A stretch of 64,000 nucleotides of DNA from Fulvia fulva (lineage: Eukaryota; Ascomycota; Dothideomycetes; Mycosphaerellales; Mycosphaerellaceae): positions 2,542,001-2,606,000 of the forward strand of contig NC_063014.1 in the NCBI RefSeq assembly GCF_020509005.1. The letters run 5' to 3'. Of the stretch, positions 21,870-33,639 are shown piece by piece. The translations under genes and the position numbers were made by a program. Position 1 is the stretch's first letter; each line of letters begins with the position of its first letter. The notes under the pieces were generated by a model, which ran no database searches, was not told the origin of the DNA, and saw nothing but the letters and a program-made list of their open reading frames with translations.

Positions 21870-22293
21870 ACCTAAGCACTTTAGTTATCTTGTTTCTAAG
21901 TATGTTGTATCTACTGTAATCGGCCAGGGTGTTGTTACCTTAGCTACTACCGTAATATCTTATCGATATTTAAGGTATAGTAAGCTACTACTAGTACTAT
22001 AGATATTGTTAATTAGGCTCTCTAGAAAACCGCGGAAGACAGTACTACTATCGCTACTACTACTTCTATAATAGTCGTAGTAGTAACTTAGTCGTAAATT
22101 AGAGACTCGGACGATAAATATAAGGTTTAGCCTAGTATTAAATTAAAGCGGAAGAGACGTACTATTACTAATAAGTTAGTACTATTATCTAAAGACTATT
22201 ACGATAGGACTCTATAGTTTAGCTTAGCTAATCTTACGAGCGATAAGTACGTAAATAACCTTCGCTTTTATAAGTCAGATATTATACGTCTTA
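21870..22293. other. RIP-mutated spacer at the right edge of the gene island
   Basis: CpA/TpG become scarce within about 60 bp after 21,870 and the sequence turns TpA-rich. I cannot assign it to an element. It ends at the TA of Fot1-type copy C. Confidence 0.4.
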
Positions 22294-22647
22294 TAACGTA
22301 CTTTACTACCGAGCGGGCTATACTACCGAGCGGGCTATACTACCGAGCGGGCTACTTTTACTAAGAACTATACTACTTCTACTATAATTGCGACGGTATC
22401 TTAATACGACGACATCCTATAGAATCGTTACTAGGAGGACGATTCTTCTTTAGATTCTTTACTATCTAGCAAGTCTACTTTATAGGTACGTACGTTATAC
22501 CCCGACTCGCTATATCGCTTATAGCGTTATAGCCTTAGTGCTGGCCGAACACTATCTAGCGACTCTCTACTCACTTCCTACCTCCTAGTATCCTCTAGAG
22601 GTATTAATTACGACGCCTTATTAAAGGTTAGAGACCCTCTAGACTAA

Positions 22648-22652
22648 ATATA
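22648..22652. repeat. Target-site duplication of Gypsy-1, left
   Basis: The pentamer atata precedes the left LTR and recurs at 43,204-43,208 after the right LTR. Joined, they restore the Fot1-type sequence. Confidence 0.8.
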
Positions 22653-22842
22653 TATTATAAGACTATAGTACGGGAGTATAAGGGTTTAGTATTAACGAAG
22701 TCGATAGCTAAAGAGAGAAGAGAGTCTAAGAACAAGGCCTATACTTAAAGGCCGAGGTGTCGGGCGTCGGTATCGGGCCGAGCTTAGTTATCCGGGTCAC
22801 GTGATCAGATTCGAATCCTTTACTCGCGGAGCTGCCGTAATA
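22653..22842 (-). repeat. Gypsy-1 LTR, left (3' LTR of the - strand element)
   Basis: It starts tattataagac (from TG by RIP) and ends gccgtaata (from CA). It contains gggtcacgtga. Compared with the right LTR it lacks about 15 bp after CACGTG and otherwise differs mainly by C/T and G/A changes. Confidence 0.85.
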
Positions 22843-24546
22843 CTACCCTCTCTCTAAAACACCTTCGTCTCGAAGCGTATATCCTTAAATCTCCCTTAGC
22901 GTAAACGCGAAAGCTTTATTATCCTCTATATCGTTCGTTTCGTCTATTAGCTCTAATAACTTACTAGAGGTAGGTACTAAAACCCTTTTAATATAGCTAT
23001 CGTTAGCATTAGGCGTATAGTTATCCTTAGCTAGAGCTATAGGGCTATTACCTTTACGTAGAGGCTATACCGTTACGGTTAACTAAGGTACTAGATCTAT
23101 TACGTTCGCGTCCGGCCTTATATCGACTAAGGTCTTATTCGGAATCTAATCTTCTAGCGGATAAAAGTTGATCGGTATAGACTTAGTTAGGTTGTTATAC
23201 TTAAAGTCTACGACTACCTTCGGTATATCCTTATATACTACGCTCGCGGGCTCCTAGGTAGACTTACTATCTAAATAGCCCTTCTATTTTACTAGTATAG
23301 TAATACCTCTGCCCTTCGGCTTAGAATCTAGGACGCGTTTAACCTCCTAGGTCTTAAACGTGTTACTAGTTTTATTAGTAACCTCGATCGGCGGCGGTCG
23401 TACGTTATCTTCTAGATCTACCGGTCGGAGAAGATTTAAATAGAAGGAGTTATATACGCGGATCGTCTCTAGTATAGTAATACTATACGTATTCTTACTA
23501 AGCGCGGTAGTAATTGTTACCGGTCTAAACTATTTGATATTAAGCTTCTTAGCTAGGCGTAGTGACTTCTAGTTCTTAGTATTAATATAGATACGGTCGC
23601 CTAGGCTATATTACGGTAGTATAGTACGGTATATATTAGCGTTATCTACTTATAGGGCTTGATCGTAACGTAAGTATTCGTATAGGTACGTATAGATGTT
23701 CTTTATCTATTAAGTAAAACGCTCTACCTTTTCGGCGGATAGGCGTTACTTAGTAGGTATTAAACGCTTAGAGAGGCTATCTCTATTAAAGTTACCTATA
23801 CGAGGATAACAATCTCGGTCGGTAAAGAATAGCGAGATACCTATTACTTCTATAATATAGTTGTTCTTTACGAATTCCGCTAGCGGAAGCCACTATACCT
23901 AATCTCCTTATACGTAGTCGATAAATATACGGAGGTACTTCTCTATCTCCTTATTCGTGTTCTTAGACTGTCTATCGGTCTTAGGATAGAAGGCTATAGA
24001 CAACTTATAGACTATCCCTACTAGTTCGTAGAAGCGTTACTAAAAAGCTAATAGCTACTAACTACCTCGATCTATAACAATAGGTAGAGGGGTACTATAT
24101 AAGCGGTAGTAGTCCCGGACGAAGACCTCGGCGATATATTCGGCCGTTATCTCCTTTACTAGGATTATATAGTATCCCTTACCAGTACGGTTAGTAATCG
24201 TAAGGGTATTAGTATATATAACGCTATTATAATTAGTACTCTTCGGTAGTCCTACTACGAAATCTATAGCAATTTCGTCCTATAGTCTAAACGGGATTAG
24301 TAGGGATTTTAGTAGCCCTAGGTATTACGTCTACGAGGGTTTTAACGAGCGGCATTCGTCGTACTTAAAGATCTTATTACGTACCTACTATAAAAGGCCG
24401 GGCTAGACGAAGTCGCGAGTAATAAGCTCGTAGGTCTTCGTACAACCTAGGTGACTAGTAGAGGGGGTACTATAATATACTTAGAAGACCTTAAAGCGTA
24501 AACCCGGTACGTCTAGTACGAAGACGTTATAGCCGCCGTATCTATT
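22843..24546 (-). pseudogene. Gypsy-1 integrase and chromodomain, decayed
   Basis: On the - strand 'PKTDRQSKN' at about 23,955-23,985 marks the integrase core region before the catalytic Glu. Towards lower coordinates, at about 23,240-23,330, 'ILVK', a stop at a Trp position, then 'KGYLDSKST' matches a chromodomain. Such chromodomains direct chromoviruses to heterochromatin. TAG stops break the frame. The N-terminal part of integrase continues beyond the Copia insertion. Confidence 0.65.
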
Positions 24547-24551
24547 CTTAA
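24547..24551. repeat. Target-site duplication of the Copia element, left
   Basis: The pentamer cttaa recurs at 29,988-29,992. The uninterrupted site is seen in the Gypsy fragment at about 367-371. Confidence 0.85.
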
Positions 24552-24785
24552 TATTAAACAGGTACGAGTTACGTAGTAGTAGAAGACGGCGGATTATACG
24601 AAAGACGAAGAAGGACCTAATAGGATAGCATGTATCTATATATAGTATCGCCGGTGTTAGTTTAGGTAGATACTAGGTGTCCGGATGTTTACTAGCCTAT
24701 AGGCTAGTAAACCCTAGTCACGTGATCTAGTCACATAACACACCTACACCTACATGCTTGTCCTACGGCCTATATGTTCTTAACA
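24552..24785 (-). repeat. Copia LTR, left (3' LTR), little RIP
   Basis: It begins tattaaacagg and ends tcttaaca. It retains many CA/TG dinucleotides, including tcacgtga near 24,719, that are lost in the right LTR. Confidence 0.88.
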
Positions 24786-24989
24786 CTCCTACTTAGGCTA
24801 TATAGTCTCCTACAATCCCTTTACGTAAGCTAGAGCTACCTTATAAAGTTTTGAAACTACTAGCTATTAAGGGGCTTTATTAACCTATTAGTAGCTATGT
24901 CCTTTATATAGTAGTAGTCTACTACAATCTTCTTCTACTACTAGAGATGTCTGACATAGTTATATACAACATCAATATGCTTTGACCTT

Positions 24990-27900
24990 TTATATATATA
25001 GGCATCTTTAACAAGTGTTAAAGCGGCTTAGTTATTACCTATAAGCTTAGCTAGCCTTAGCTCGTCAATAGTGCCCTTGCTTGCCCTTATACTCGGCTAG
25101 AAAGAGCTCTTTCCTACCAGTTCTAGGCACCCCATTTCCCTAAGGATAGTAGCAAGAAATTGTAACTACTTTACGGCTGCGTTTATAGCTATGAACTCAG
25201 CTTCTATTATTAATGTTGTAATAGACTTCTACTTCCTACTCATCTAGGACACAGGTAATCTATAAAGGAACTATACGTATCCTAGAATTGAGATTCTATC
25301 CACTTTGTCTATAGCGTAGTCAGAGTCCGAGTATCCCTAGAGATTGCCCCCTCCCTTTCTATATATAAGACTAAGGTCTAGGTACGACCGTAGGTATCGG
25401 GAGAGCTTCTTTAAAGCCTTTATATACTACTACGAGGGATTAGTAACAAATGAGCTAATTCTTCTAAGGGGGAATGCTAAGTCTGGCCTTGTTATTGTTA
25501 TTAGCTACATCTAGGTACTATTATAGCTCTAGTAATCCTGTTTGTTGCACCTCTTATCTATAGGTGCCGTAGGCACTAAATGCTCGTAGCTCTCTATAGG
25601 TAAGTAGGTTAGCGTAGCCTTCTCTCTAGCCATGTTCATCTTGGCTAAGTTAGTGTAGATATAGTATCCTTAATTAAGCTTTAAAGTGCCTTAGGACCTA
25701 TCTCTTATAATTCTTATTCTAAGGATCTTCGTAGGTTCACTAAGATCTTTAATCTTAAACACTTTTCTAAGCTTAGCCTTAAACCACTAAACATCTAATA
25801 GCTTCGGAGCTGTAATAGGTATGTCATCTATATAGGTAAGGACTATAAGGTCTCTATCCGTATAGATAAGTAGGCATAGATCTACCTAGGACTAGGTAAA
25901 TCCAATCTTCTCTAGCTTCGTAACATAGAGCTTGTTCTAGTCTCTAGCTGCTTGCTTAAGCCTATAAAGGCTTCGTAGGACCTTGAACACTATATTTAGA
26001 GGTGCTTTAACTCCTAGGGGTAGGATTATATAGATGTCTTTAAGAAGGCTACTTTAGGTAAAAGCATTATTTATATCTACTAGGTGTATCTCGAGATCTC
26101 TCTTACACACTACTACTATAAATACTCGGAGAGTATTATGTCTAACAGTAGGTATAAAGGTCTCTTCGAAGTCAACCCTATATTTCTATAAAAACCCTCT
26201 TATAACTAGTCTTGCCTTAAACTCCTTAATAGCTCTACTAATCATTCTTTTTATATTAAAGACCTACCTAGAAGTAATTAGATTCGTACCCTTTAGCGGT
26301 ACAACTACTTCCTAGGTATTGTTACTTACTAAGGCAATAAGTTCGTTCTCGATTGCCTCTCTCTATATATATCCCTATTCGGGGTCTCCTACGGCTACCT
26401 TATAGGACTTTGGGATTGGCACTTCCTACTAATAGGCTATAGCCTACCTAATAGTAGCAAATATATATTCTTCTACGTCGTTCAGAATCTCCTCTACCTA
26501 GCTTATTATAGGGTCTAGATAGAACATCTAGGCGATAAGAGCCTTATAGTATTTAGCCTTATACTCTTTAGAGTTATTATCTCCGTCCCCCCTTAACCTC
26601 TTGTTGCCTATAACCTAAGGTAGCGCTAGGTGTTCGGATAGGTCGAACTGAACGACATCTTCTTTTTCTTTTATTAGAGTACCCTGATCTCTAAACTTCT
26701 AGTATTCCCTAATGTCCTTTAGGGGAGGGGGAAGTTATATAAACAGCGGTTGCTATAGTATTAATGACTTGGGTAGGTTCTGTATAGATCCACCGTTATC
26801 GGCCTTCGACAGTATTGAAACCGCCTTAATATTTTCTCCTAGCCTTCGTAACGGTGTCTCTAATAATCCCCTATCGGAAAATTTCGCCCTAAAGGGCTTC
26901 CTTTTATTCTTAAACTAGTCGACGTAACTATACGCTTTTATTGCTTTTATATCAGGATCCTAGAACAGCTATTGTTTTGTAGTGTTTTCTAAGTAGCCTA
27001 TAAACACGGCTTCTTTTCCTCGGTTTATTAACTTGTCTCTCCTTAAGCCTTAAGATTAGGCTCTTAGGTCTATATAGACTATAGCTTTGTATCCCTAGAC
27101 GCGGAAATAGTCGACTAACGGTACTTAGCTAGTAAAGGCTTCTTCTAGTAAAAGAGTAATACTATTAATGATCGGACTATTAGGCAGTCTGTTTCTGATT
27201 ATAGTCTATACTTACAAAGCTTCTAGCTAGAACTTAACTAGTATGCTAGAGTCTTTAAGCATAGCCCAGACTATGTTCTTAGAGGCTTGAATTAACCTTT
27301 CTATAGGTCTATTTTAAAGAGAGTTATAGGCATTAGTTGTGTCTATCTAAGTACTAAACTCCTTCTCCTACTCTTTTAGTAAGGCGAGAATTTCCTTTAT
27401 ACTATTACTACGGATCGTAGATAGAAAGCACCTTGACTACCGTTCTGCCTAGACCTTCTAATCCCGTAGGGCTGTAGGAGCGTCGCTCCTAGCCTTCAAA
27501 GGGATTACCCACTTCTTCCTAGAGAAGTTGTCTATAATCTTAAGCCAATATTTGTATCCTAGCCTAGAGACTACGCCCTAAAAAGGCCTATAGATGTCAA
27601 TAGAGATAAGGGCTAGCCTCTCCCCTTTCCTCTCTATAGTAGGTCCTTTGAACTTCCTTATGTTTATAAGGGAGCAGACCTTACAATTCTAGTGTTTAGA
27701 AGGAATAGGAATAGGATCTTTCTTATTAGTGACTCTGTATAGGTTTCTTAGTAGTCCCTTACTAAGGTGTGTATATCTTCTATACTATAGCTCCTACTGA
27801 TCTTCGGACTTAGTGTTAGCTATAGCGGTACCGTCACGTTCTTAAGAGAGTATACTAGTATACTATAGCTTAAGAATTTCCGAGATCGAGTAGATAAACG

Positions 27901-29300
27901 GTACTCCTCCTCGAAGTTTAGTCTAGACAACGGGTTTACTAGACAAGGATTTTAGGGTGAAACTAGGTAGTTAGATAGCAAACTATTAGCTAAACTGATT
28001 CTACGAAACAAGACTAACTCTAAGGCTAGGAACAAACAGGACATTTTCTAAGACAATTTGCTTTCTAGAAGGACTACCTATTACTACACTTCCTATATAT
28101 ATAGCTTATAGATAGCCACCCCTAACCTTGATCCACTTCCTCTTTAAAAGAGGCTTTAGTGTCCTAAATAGTGAATCTTAGTCAGTTATATATAATGATG
28201 TATAAGAGTCAAGTAACTACTCGGACAAGGGGTACTTACCTTTAGCTTCTATAGTAGAATAGGCAACCTTATTAACATTATCATCTTCTGATAGTATCTT
28301 AGGGTCTGATACGTCTTCCTAGGTCGTATAGGCCCTTATAGGCTTACTAGAGGAGGCCTTCGGCTTGCGGCTCTCCTTTATCTGCTTTATAAGGTCCGTT
28401 ATTACCTTAAGGACATCACGAAGGTTTAGTAATAATGACCTCCTACGAGGTAGTAACGGTTGTCTCTTAGTAGGGTAGGTAACCCTAGCTAGTTTGTCCT
28501 TATTCCTAACAGCCTACTAAGCTATAGAAAGGTGTAGGCACTTGCTTATAAAATGGTCACTACCGTAGAGATAGCACGTAAGCTTGCCCTAGAAACCCTT
28601 CTTAGCAAATATAGCTGTCCCTTAATAAATCATTGATTCTTGCTTCTCCCTAAGAATTACAAGAATGTCTTATAGTAAGAGATTTACCTAGGCATTAATT
28701 ACATCGCGAATTGAGCCAAATGAGTCTAGTAGAGCTACTAAGAGTTACTAGATCTTTCTATCCTTAGTCTTGATGTCTTAGAACTAAGGCGAGATTAAAA
28801 CAGCCCTCCTTATAATTGAGCTAAGCTCCTACTAGGCGTTATCTGTTGACTAGTCCTCTGTCATCACGAAATTAGTGTATTACTAAAGCAAACTTCTTCT
28901 AGTAGCGAGAAGTCTTCTCTTATATTTAGCTTTAGCCTATTCCTATAACTCCTTCGTATACCGGATCTCGTATATTATCTCTTAGTTATCTATCGACAGA
29001 TAGATATACATCTTATATAGGGCCGTTACATTATACCGTCTATACTCTAAAGGAAGAGATGACTCCGATAATATAGAGGGTGTCGCTATAGATAGGGTTG
29101 TAGCGGGAATGTCTATAATAATGTCTTCGAGGACCTAGTCAACCTGCTTTAATACTAGGTGTATTCTTATTAGCTTGAACTATATTTCGTAGTTCTCTCT
29201 TATTAGAATAGGTACTACTCTCTTCCTTATAAACCTAGTCTCGATCTCTATTTTTTGTAAGTTAAGAGACAGGTTAGCTACCCTTAGGTAAAAGGATATA
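24990..29300 (-). pseudogene. Copia gag-pol, decayed
   Basis: Read on the - strand from right to left: a CCHC knuckle remnant ('CYLYGSDHF') at about 28,535-28,575; a GAG-pre-integrase HHCC zinc region ('HLSKGLLRNLYRVT', 'NCKVCSL') at about 27,665-27,790; the integrase core ('DIYRPF', 'YKYWLKIIDNFSRK') at about 27,500-27,600; RT with the catalytic YIDD box within 25,819-25,833; and RNase H ('GYSDSDYAIDK', 'EAEFIAI') at about 25,150-25,340. Stops are mostly TAG. Boundaries are approximate. In life it would be one polyprotein cut by its own protease. Confidence 0.8.
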
Positions 29301-29737
29301 TTCGGTCGTACGCGATCGGATCGAAATAGGATAAAACGAACGCGAGGTTAATAGCGGAGAGGATAGCTATCCGCCGGGAACGGGAGGAAAGTCGAAGGAT
29401 CGTATTAGTACTAAGACACTATAGCGTAACTCTCTTAGTAGAGGGGGTTTCTAAGACACTACGGCTCTCTTAGAATAAACAGTTAGTCGATACGAACGCG
29501 ATGTCCGGAGAGCGACTCTTCTTAGTAAGCTCGCCTACTTATCTAAGGTATTAGTATAGGCTCCCTAACTCGGAGTCTAATAGTGCCTTACTAGGCTCTT
29601 TTACGTCTTATATATACCTATAGCACGGCTATAGCTTCCTATACAATGCGGGTACGGCCTCCAGCCTGCCTTCCTTTTGTTCTAAAGAGGAATAACTCTA
29701 ATACGACTTTGTCGAGGGTAAAATACCGAGTTACTAA

Positions 29738-29752
29738 CTCGGGCTTATAACC
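29738..29752 (-). other. Copia primer-binding site, complementary to the initiator tRNA-Met anticodon arm
   Basis: Directly after the 5' LTR the - strand reads GGTTATAAGCCCGAG. Allowing one RIP change (TG to TA) this is GGTTATGAGCCC, complementary to the anticodon stem-loop GGGCTCATAACC of fungal initiator tRNA-Met. Priming from inside the tRNA (a half-tRNA) is known for Drosophila copia and Ty5. Confidence 0.7.
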
Positions 29753-29987
29753 TATAAAAATAGGTACGAATTACGTAGTAGTAGAAGACGGCGGATTATA
29801 CAAAAGACGAAGAAGGACCTAATAGGATAGCGTATATCTATATATAGTATTACCGGTATTAGTATAGGTAGATACTAGGTATCCGGATGTTTACTAGCCT
29901 ATAGGCTAGTAAACCCTAGTTACGTAATCTAGTTATATAACACACCTATACCTATATACTTGTCCTACGGCCTATATGCTCTTAATA
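29753..29987 (-). repeat. Copia LTR, right (5' LTR), strongly RIP-mutated
   Basis: This is the same LTR as 24,552-24,785, but CACGTG has become TACGTA and most other CA/TG pairs are TA. It ends ttaata and is followed by the cttaa duplication at 29,988-29,992. Confidence 0.88.
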
Positions 29988-30138
29988 CTTAATATAGATA
30001 AGGCCGCCTATAGCTACCGCCTCGCTATTATCTATACGGTACTAGCGTAGTAGCGTATAAGGCTCTCCTACGTCTAACTAGCGTAACGCTTACTATAGCT
30101 CCGCTTCTCCGTATATAACGCGGATCTTAGTTATAAGT

Positions 30139-30143
30139 TTATT
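30139..30143. repeat. Target-site duplication of Gypsy-2, left
   Basis: The pentamer ttatt recurs at 37,611-37,615. The empty site is visible near 509-520 of the window. Confidence 0.85.
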
Positions 30144-30301
30144 TGTCACGGCCCTAGGCCTAGTAAATAGTCAGCTAGTATATAGGTCACGTAACCGCGC
30201 GTTACTAGCGCGCCTCGGCTATATATAACCTCGGCGTACCTCTCGCTCCTCTATCCTACGTACCTAGCTACTTTATATTAACACGATTATAAACCGTTAT
30301 A
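30144..30301 (+). repeat. Gypsy-2 5' LTR (158 bp)
   Basis: It begins TGTCACGGCC and ends CCGTTATA. Its CACGTG has become CACGTA. Differences from the 3' LTR are almost all of RIP type. Confidence 0.9.
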
Positions 30302-30559
30302 CTTAGCTAGGTCTCTATATCCGTAGAAGAGCTACGACGGGATCTATAAGAGCGTAGATTATTAATAACCGCGATAAGAAATCGCGGCGTACGATAGAAG
30401 AGTACGACGTAGTATAAGAGACTACCTTAGACTAAGTAGCACCTAATATAGTACGACCCTAAGCATAGCGAGGCTCGCTACTAGCTATACGCCTAGTAGT
30501 ACGGCGCGAGTCTATATTTAATATATAGACTTAAGGACAAACTTAAGAACAGTAGTAGG

Positions 30560-32710
30560 CTACCGACGACGCTATCTAGTAGAGACTCGAGAACTTATAG
30601 CGCCTAGTTACCTACCTACCTACTAAGTTTAACTTGTACGACCTCCTTACCGACGACGAGATTTAAGAAGTTAACGGTATAGCTATAGTAGTAGTCGACT
30701 ACAATAACGACGGCGCGACCGAGGAAGGCGAAGGAGAAGAAACATAATAAGTCGCGAAAACTCTCCGTATCCTAGTTAATAACTTCCTCTAACTCGACGC
30801 TAACTAGCTCGTTAAGCTAATATAAGATCCCGAGATAGTAGCGGCTATTAACTTTATCCTACGCCGCGCCGAGTAAGAGTATAGGAATGTAATATAGATA
30901 GCTACTATCCTTTACGAACAACTAGGTAAGGTAGGGTAGGAACTCGGAAAATAGAGGAGCTACGAACAGTAGATACGTAACGAGTATAACGTATTAGTTA
31001 AGGACCGCGATATATAGAAGACTAAGAAGGAGGAAGCTACTAAGTACCGTAATATATATTAGAAGGACTTAGGCATAGTACGAGTAGAGATGAATTAGGC
31101 TAAGCAGCAGCTTATTACGGTCTAGTAGGAACTCGATAACCTAAAGGCTTAACCTAAACCCTCCTCTAGCGCCGTACTCGTAGTATAAAACAAGTCTCTA
31201 AAGAAGCAAGCTAAGGAAGCCCTATAATAGCTTAACAATAACGACTCTAAGATTAGGGCACTTGAATTAGACCTCGACATATATAAGGTAGAGGCTCAAA
31301 CCTACTAGAACGATATCTAGGAGCTAAATCAATCCTAGTAAAACTAGGTCGACGAGCTTAAGAAGTAACTCGAGGATCGTAGTAGGTCTAGGGTACGCTC
31401 GTCGCTATCTCGCGCAATGTTATAACGCCGCGTACTATAGAACGGTCGTGACTCTTTAAGAGGTAAGGATGATAAGGCGGAAGGTAGACGAGCAACTAAG
31501 TAAGGGTAAGAAATACTCTTATAAGACAGATTATAATAACTCGGACCCGTTATCCGAAGGTTTAGAGTTAGAGGAAGACTCGGAGTTAGATAGCAATGCC
31601 CGTGCTTATTGCCGCTCTTCTAAGGAGAAGAAGTAGGTGTACGACTTTAAGTCTCTAGTTAAGTACGATACCGAACTTAGCTAGCCCTTTAAGACTTAGC
31701 GCGGTATTAATAAGCCCGAGAAGTTTATCGGTACTATCGATAGTAAGCTATTAGGACCCTCTCTTAAGAAGTTCCTCTTAGAGTTAGAGACTATCGTCGA
31801 CTATACGGTCTTCCGTAATAAGAAGGTAGTGTTAAAGTTCGTCTATAACCTCCTTACTTCTCCTAGCGACGCGTAGGAGTTGGTCGGACCTAAGATTCCT
31901 ACTATCTCTAGCGTCCTTACGAGTAATAAGAAGTTATATAAGGGTATTAACGACCTAATTTAAGAGCTCGCTAATCGCTATAGTGACCGTAACCCTATCG
32001 GCCGAGCCCGCGAGCGTATATACTCTCTAAAGATAGACGGTAAGGACACCTTCTAGTCCTTCTACCCGAAGTAGCGCTAGAACGTAAACATCCTAGGCCT
32101 AAAGGGTAAAGACGCGATAGACTACCTATAACGTAAGCTAATAGTCCGCTACCTTAATAAGTATCTAACGTATCGGCCAACCTCTCTTAGCGATATAATC
32201 GATAACCTTTATTAAGCCGATAAAGACTTTAAGATCTTAGATAGCCTCTACCCCCGTAATAAGAAGCCTAAGAATAATAAGAAGGACGGTAAGGACAAGG
32301 ACGATAAGCTAGTAGGCGTAGCTCCCGGTAAGCTACCTCGTAAGGCCTAGTCGACCCGTCCTAAGCCCTTTAAGAGCAGTCTCGGTAAGACCTTAGACGA
32401 AGCCGAGAACACTCGCTATATACGCGAGAGCCTCTATAAGAAGTGCCGTAAGCCCGGTCACCGCTTATAGTAGCGTACCTACGAGCTCTTCGAGTACGAA
32501 ATGCCGGTACGTCTAGGTACTAACGCTAGCGGTACTAACGTCGTCGAATTACCGGCGGGAAATACGTAGTCTACTACTTAAGCGTAGAAGTAAGTAGATA
32601 TAAATAAGAATAGTCATACGAAGAATTAAGAGAAGTACTACTAGTAGAGCCTCTACTAGAAGGACTTAAGCTATTATTATATGTTCTTAGGATAGTAGAA
32701 ATAGAATATA
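30560..32710 (+). pseudogene. Gypsy-2 gag, decayed
   Basis: The N-terminal part (about 30,600-31,500) reads as a Lys/Glu/Leu-rich coiled-coil-like region. The middle (31,540-32,240) is the capsid-like part ('GTIDSKLLGPSLKKFLLELE', 'VLKFVYNLLTS'), followed by a Lys-rich linker. A zinc-knuckle remnant 'KKCRKPGHRL' lies at about 32,435-32,470. TAG stops occur throughout. In chromoviruses this protein forms the particle and packages RNA. Confidence 0.7.
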
Positions 32711-32733
32711 ACCTAGTTATTAGCTTATACCTA

Positions 32734-33040
32734 GTGATGCCGGGCGTAGCTAATAGGCAATATATATTGACTTTCCTTAATAACGGTACTAACTTAGATT
32801 ATATTAACTCTTCTTATACGCGTAAACATAACCTGCCCTTAACTAAGCTTAATAACCTATTAGTACTCGGATTAGCTAATAGGTCTATAGCTACGGAAAT
32901 GATCGAACACCGTATAAGTATAGAATTCACGCTTAGCAATAGCTATAGAGAAACGAGATCGTTCTAGGTTACTTACCTAGAATACGATATAGTACTAGGC
33001 GACCTTAGCACGATAAACATTAGCTAGGTATCTACTTTGC
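32734..33040 (+). pseudogene. Gypsy-2 aspartic protease region, catalytic Asp lost
   Basis: An open stretch of 77 codons (32,734-32,967) shows the retropepsin layout: a hydrophobic strand, then 'NNGTNLDYI', where family members carry D-S/T-G. The Asp-to-Asn change is the expected RIP outcome at T-GAC. The rest of the flap and second strand can be followed to about 33,040. Confidence 0.65.
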
Positions 33041-33639
33041 CTCTAGTATAATGACCCTCGACTCGGAGCACTATAAGGAACATTGCCTATAGAGCGGTAA
33101 GCTAGTCTAGGTATAGAGTGTTAACGATAAGTAGGAGCCTATAATTACTAAGTAAAGCTTCGAAGTAGCTCTAAAGACCCGATTACTATATCAAGCCACC
33201 GTAGAAGAAGACGATAAAGGAGATCTAGTCTAGACTATAACTTCCGACGTGATTATAAAGTAACGACCTAAGCCCGAGATATCGACCGAGACGCCGCCCG
33301 TACCGATACTACCGGATATCGATATCTAGGAAGTTAGCGAAGCGGCTATCGATAGGATAGCTAGGTAAAAGGGAGCCAAAGTATATATAATATTCATTTT
33401 CGATAAGAACGAACAATAGTAACTAGGGAATCTCCGCGTAACGGACCCTTTAATAGCTTGTGCTATAAGCGCTCGGAATATACGTAAGATAGTAGTATAT
33501 AGGCCCGATACTAGCTATAGGATACTATCTAATAACAAGACTATCGAACGACTAGATACTCGAGTAGCGGCGTTCGTACTAGTAGCGTAGCGTACTAGCC
33601 CGACACTATCCGCTTATAAGATATACGTATAGTCTAATA

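Larger units (their letters stand above)
24552..29987 (-). mobile_element. Copia-type LTR retrotransposon, nested in Gypsy-1
   Basis: This 5.4-kb element has LTRs of about 234 bp, a cttaa duplication, and a purine tract (complement of 24,786-24,794) beside the left LTR, so it reads on the - strand. Gag knuckle, integrase, RT and RNase H follow one another from right to left, with integrase before RT, the order that defines Copia. It keeps more CpA/TpG than its host Gypsy-1, especially around 25,140-25,260 and 28,480-28,700, consistent with a later arrival. Confidence 0.88.

Noticed and set aside
26712..26918. 68-codon + strand frame inside Copia
   Set aside because: It lies opposite the pol coding strand and lacks any domain.
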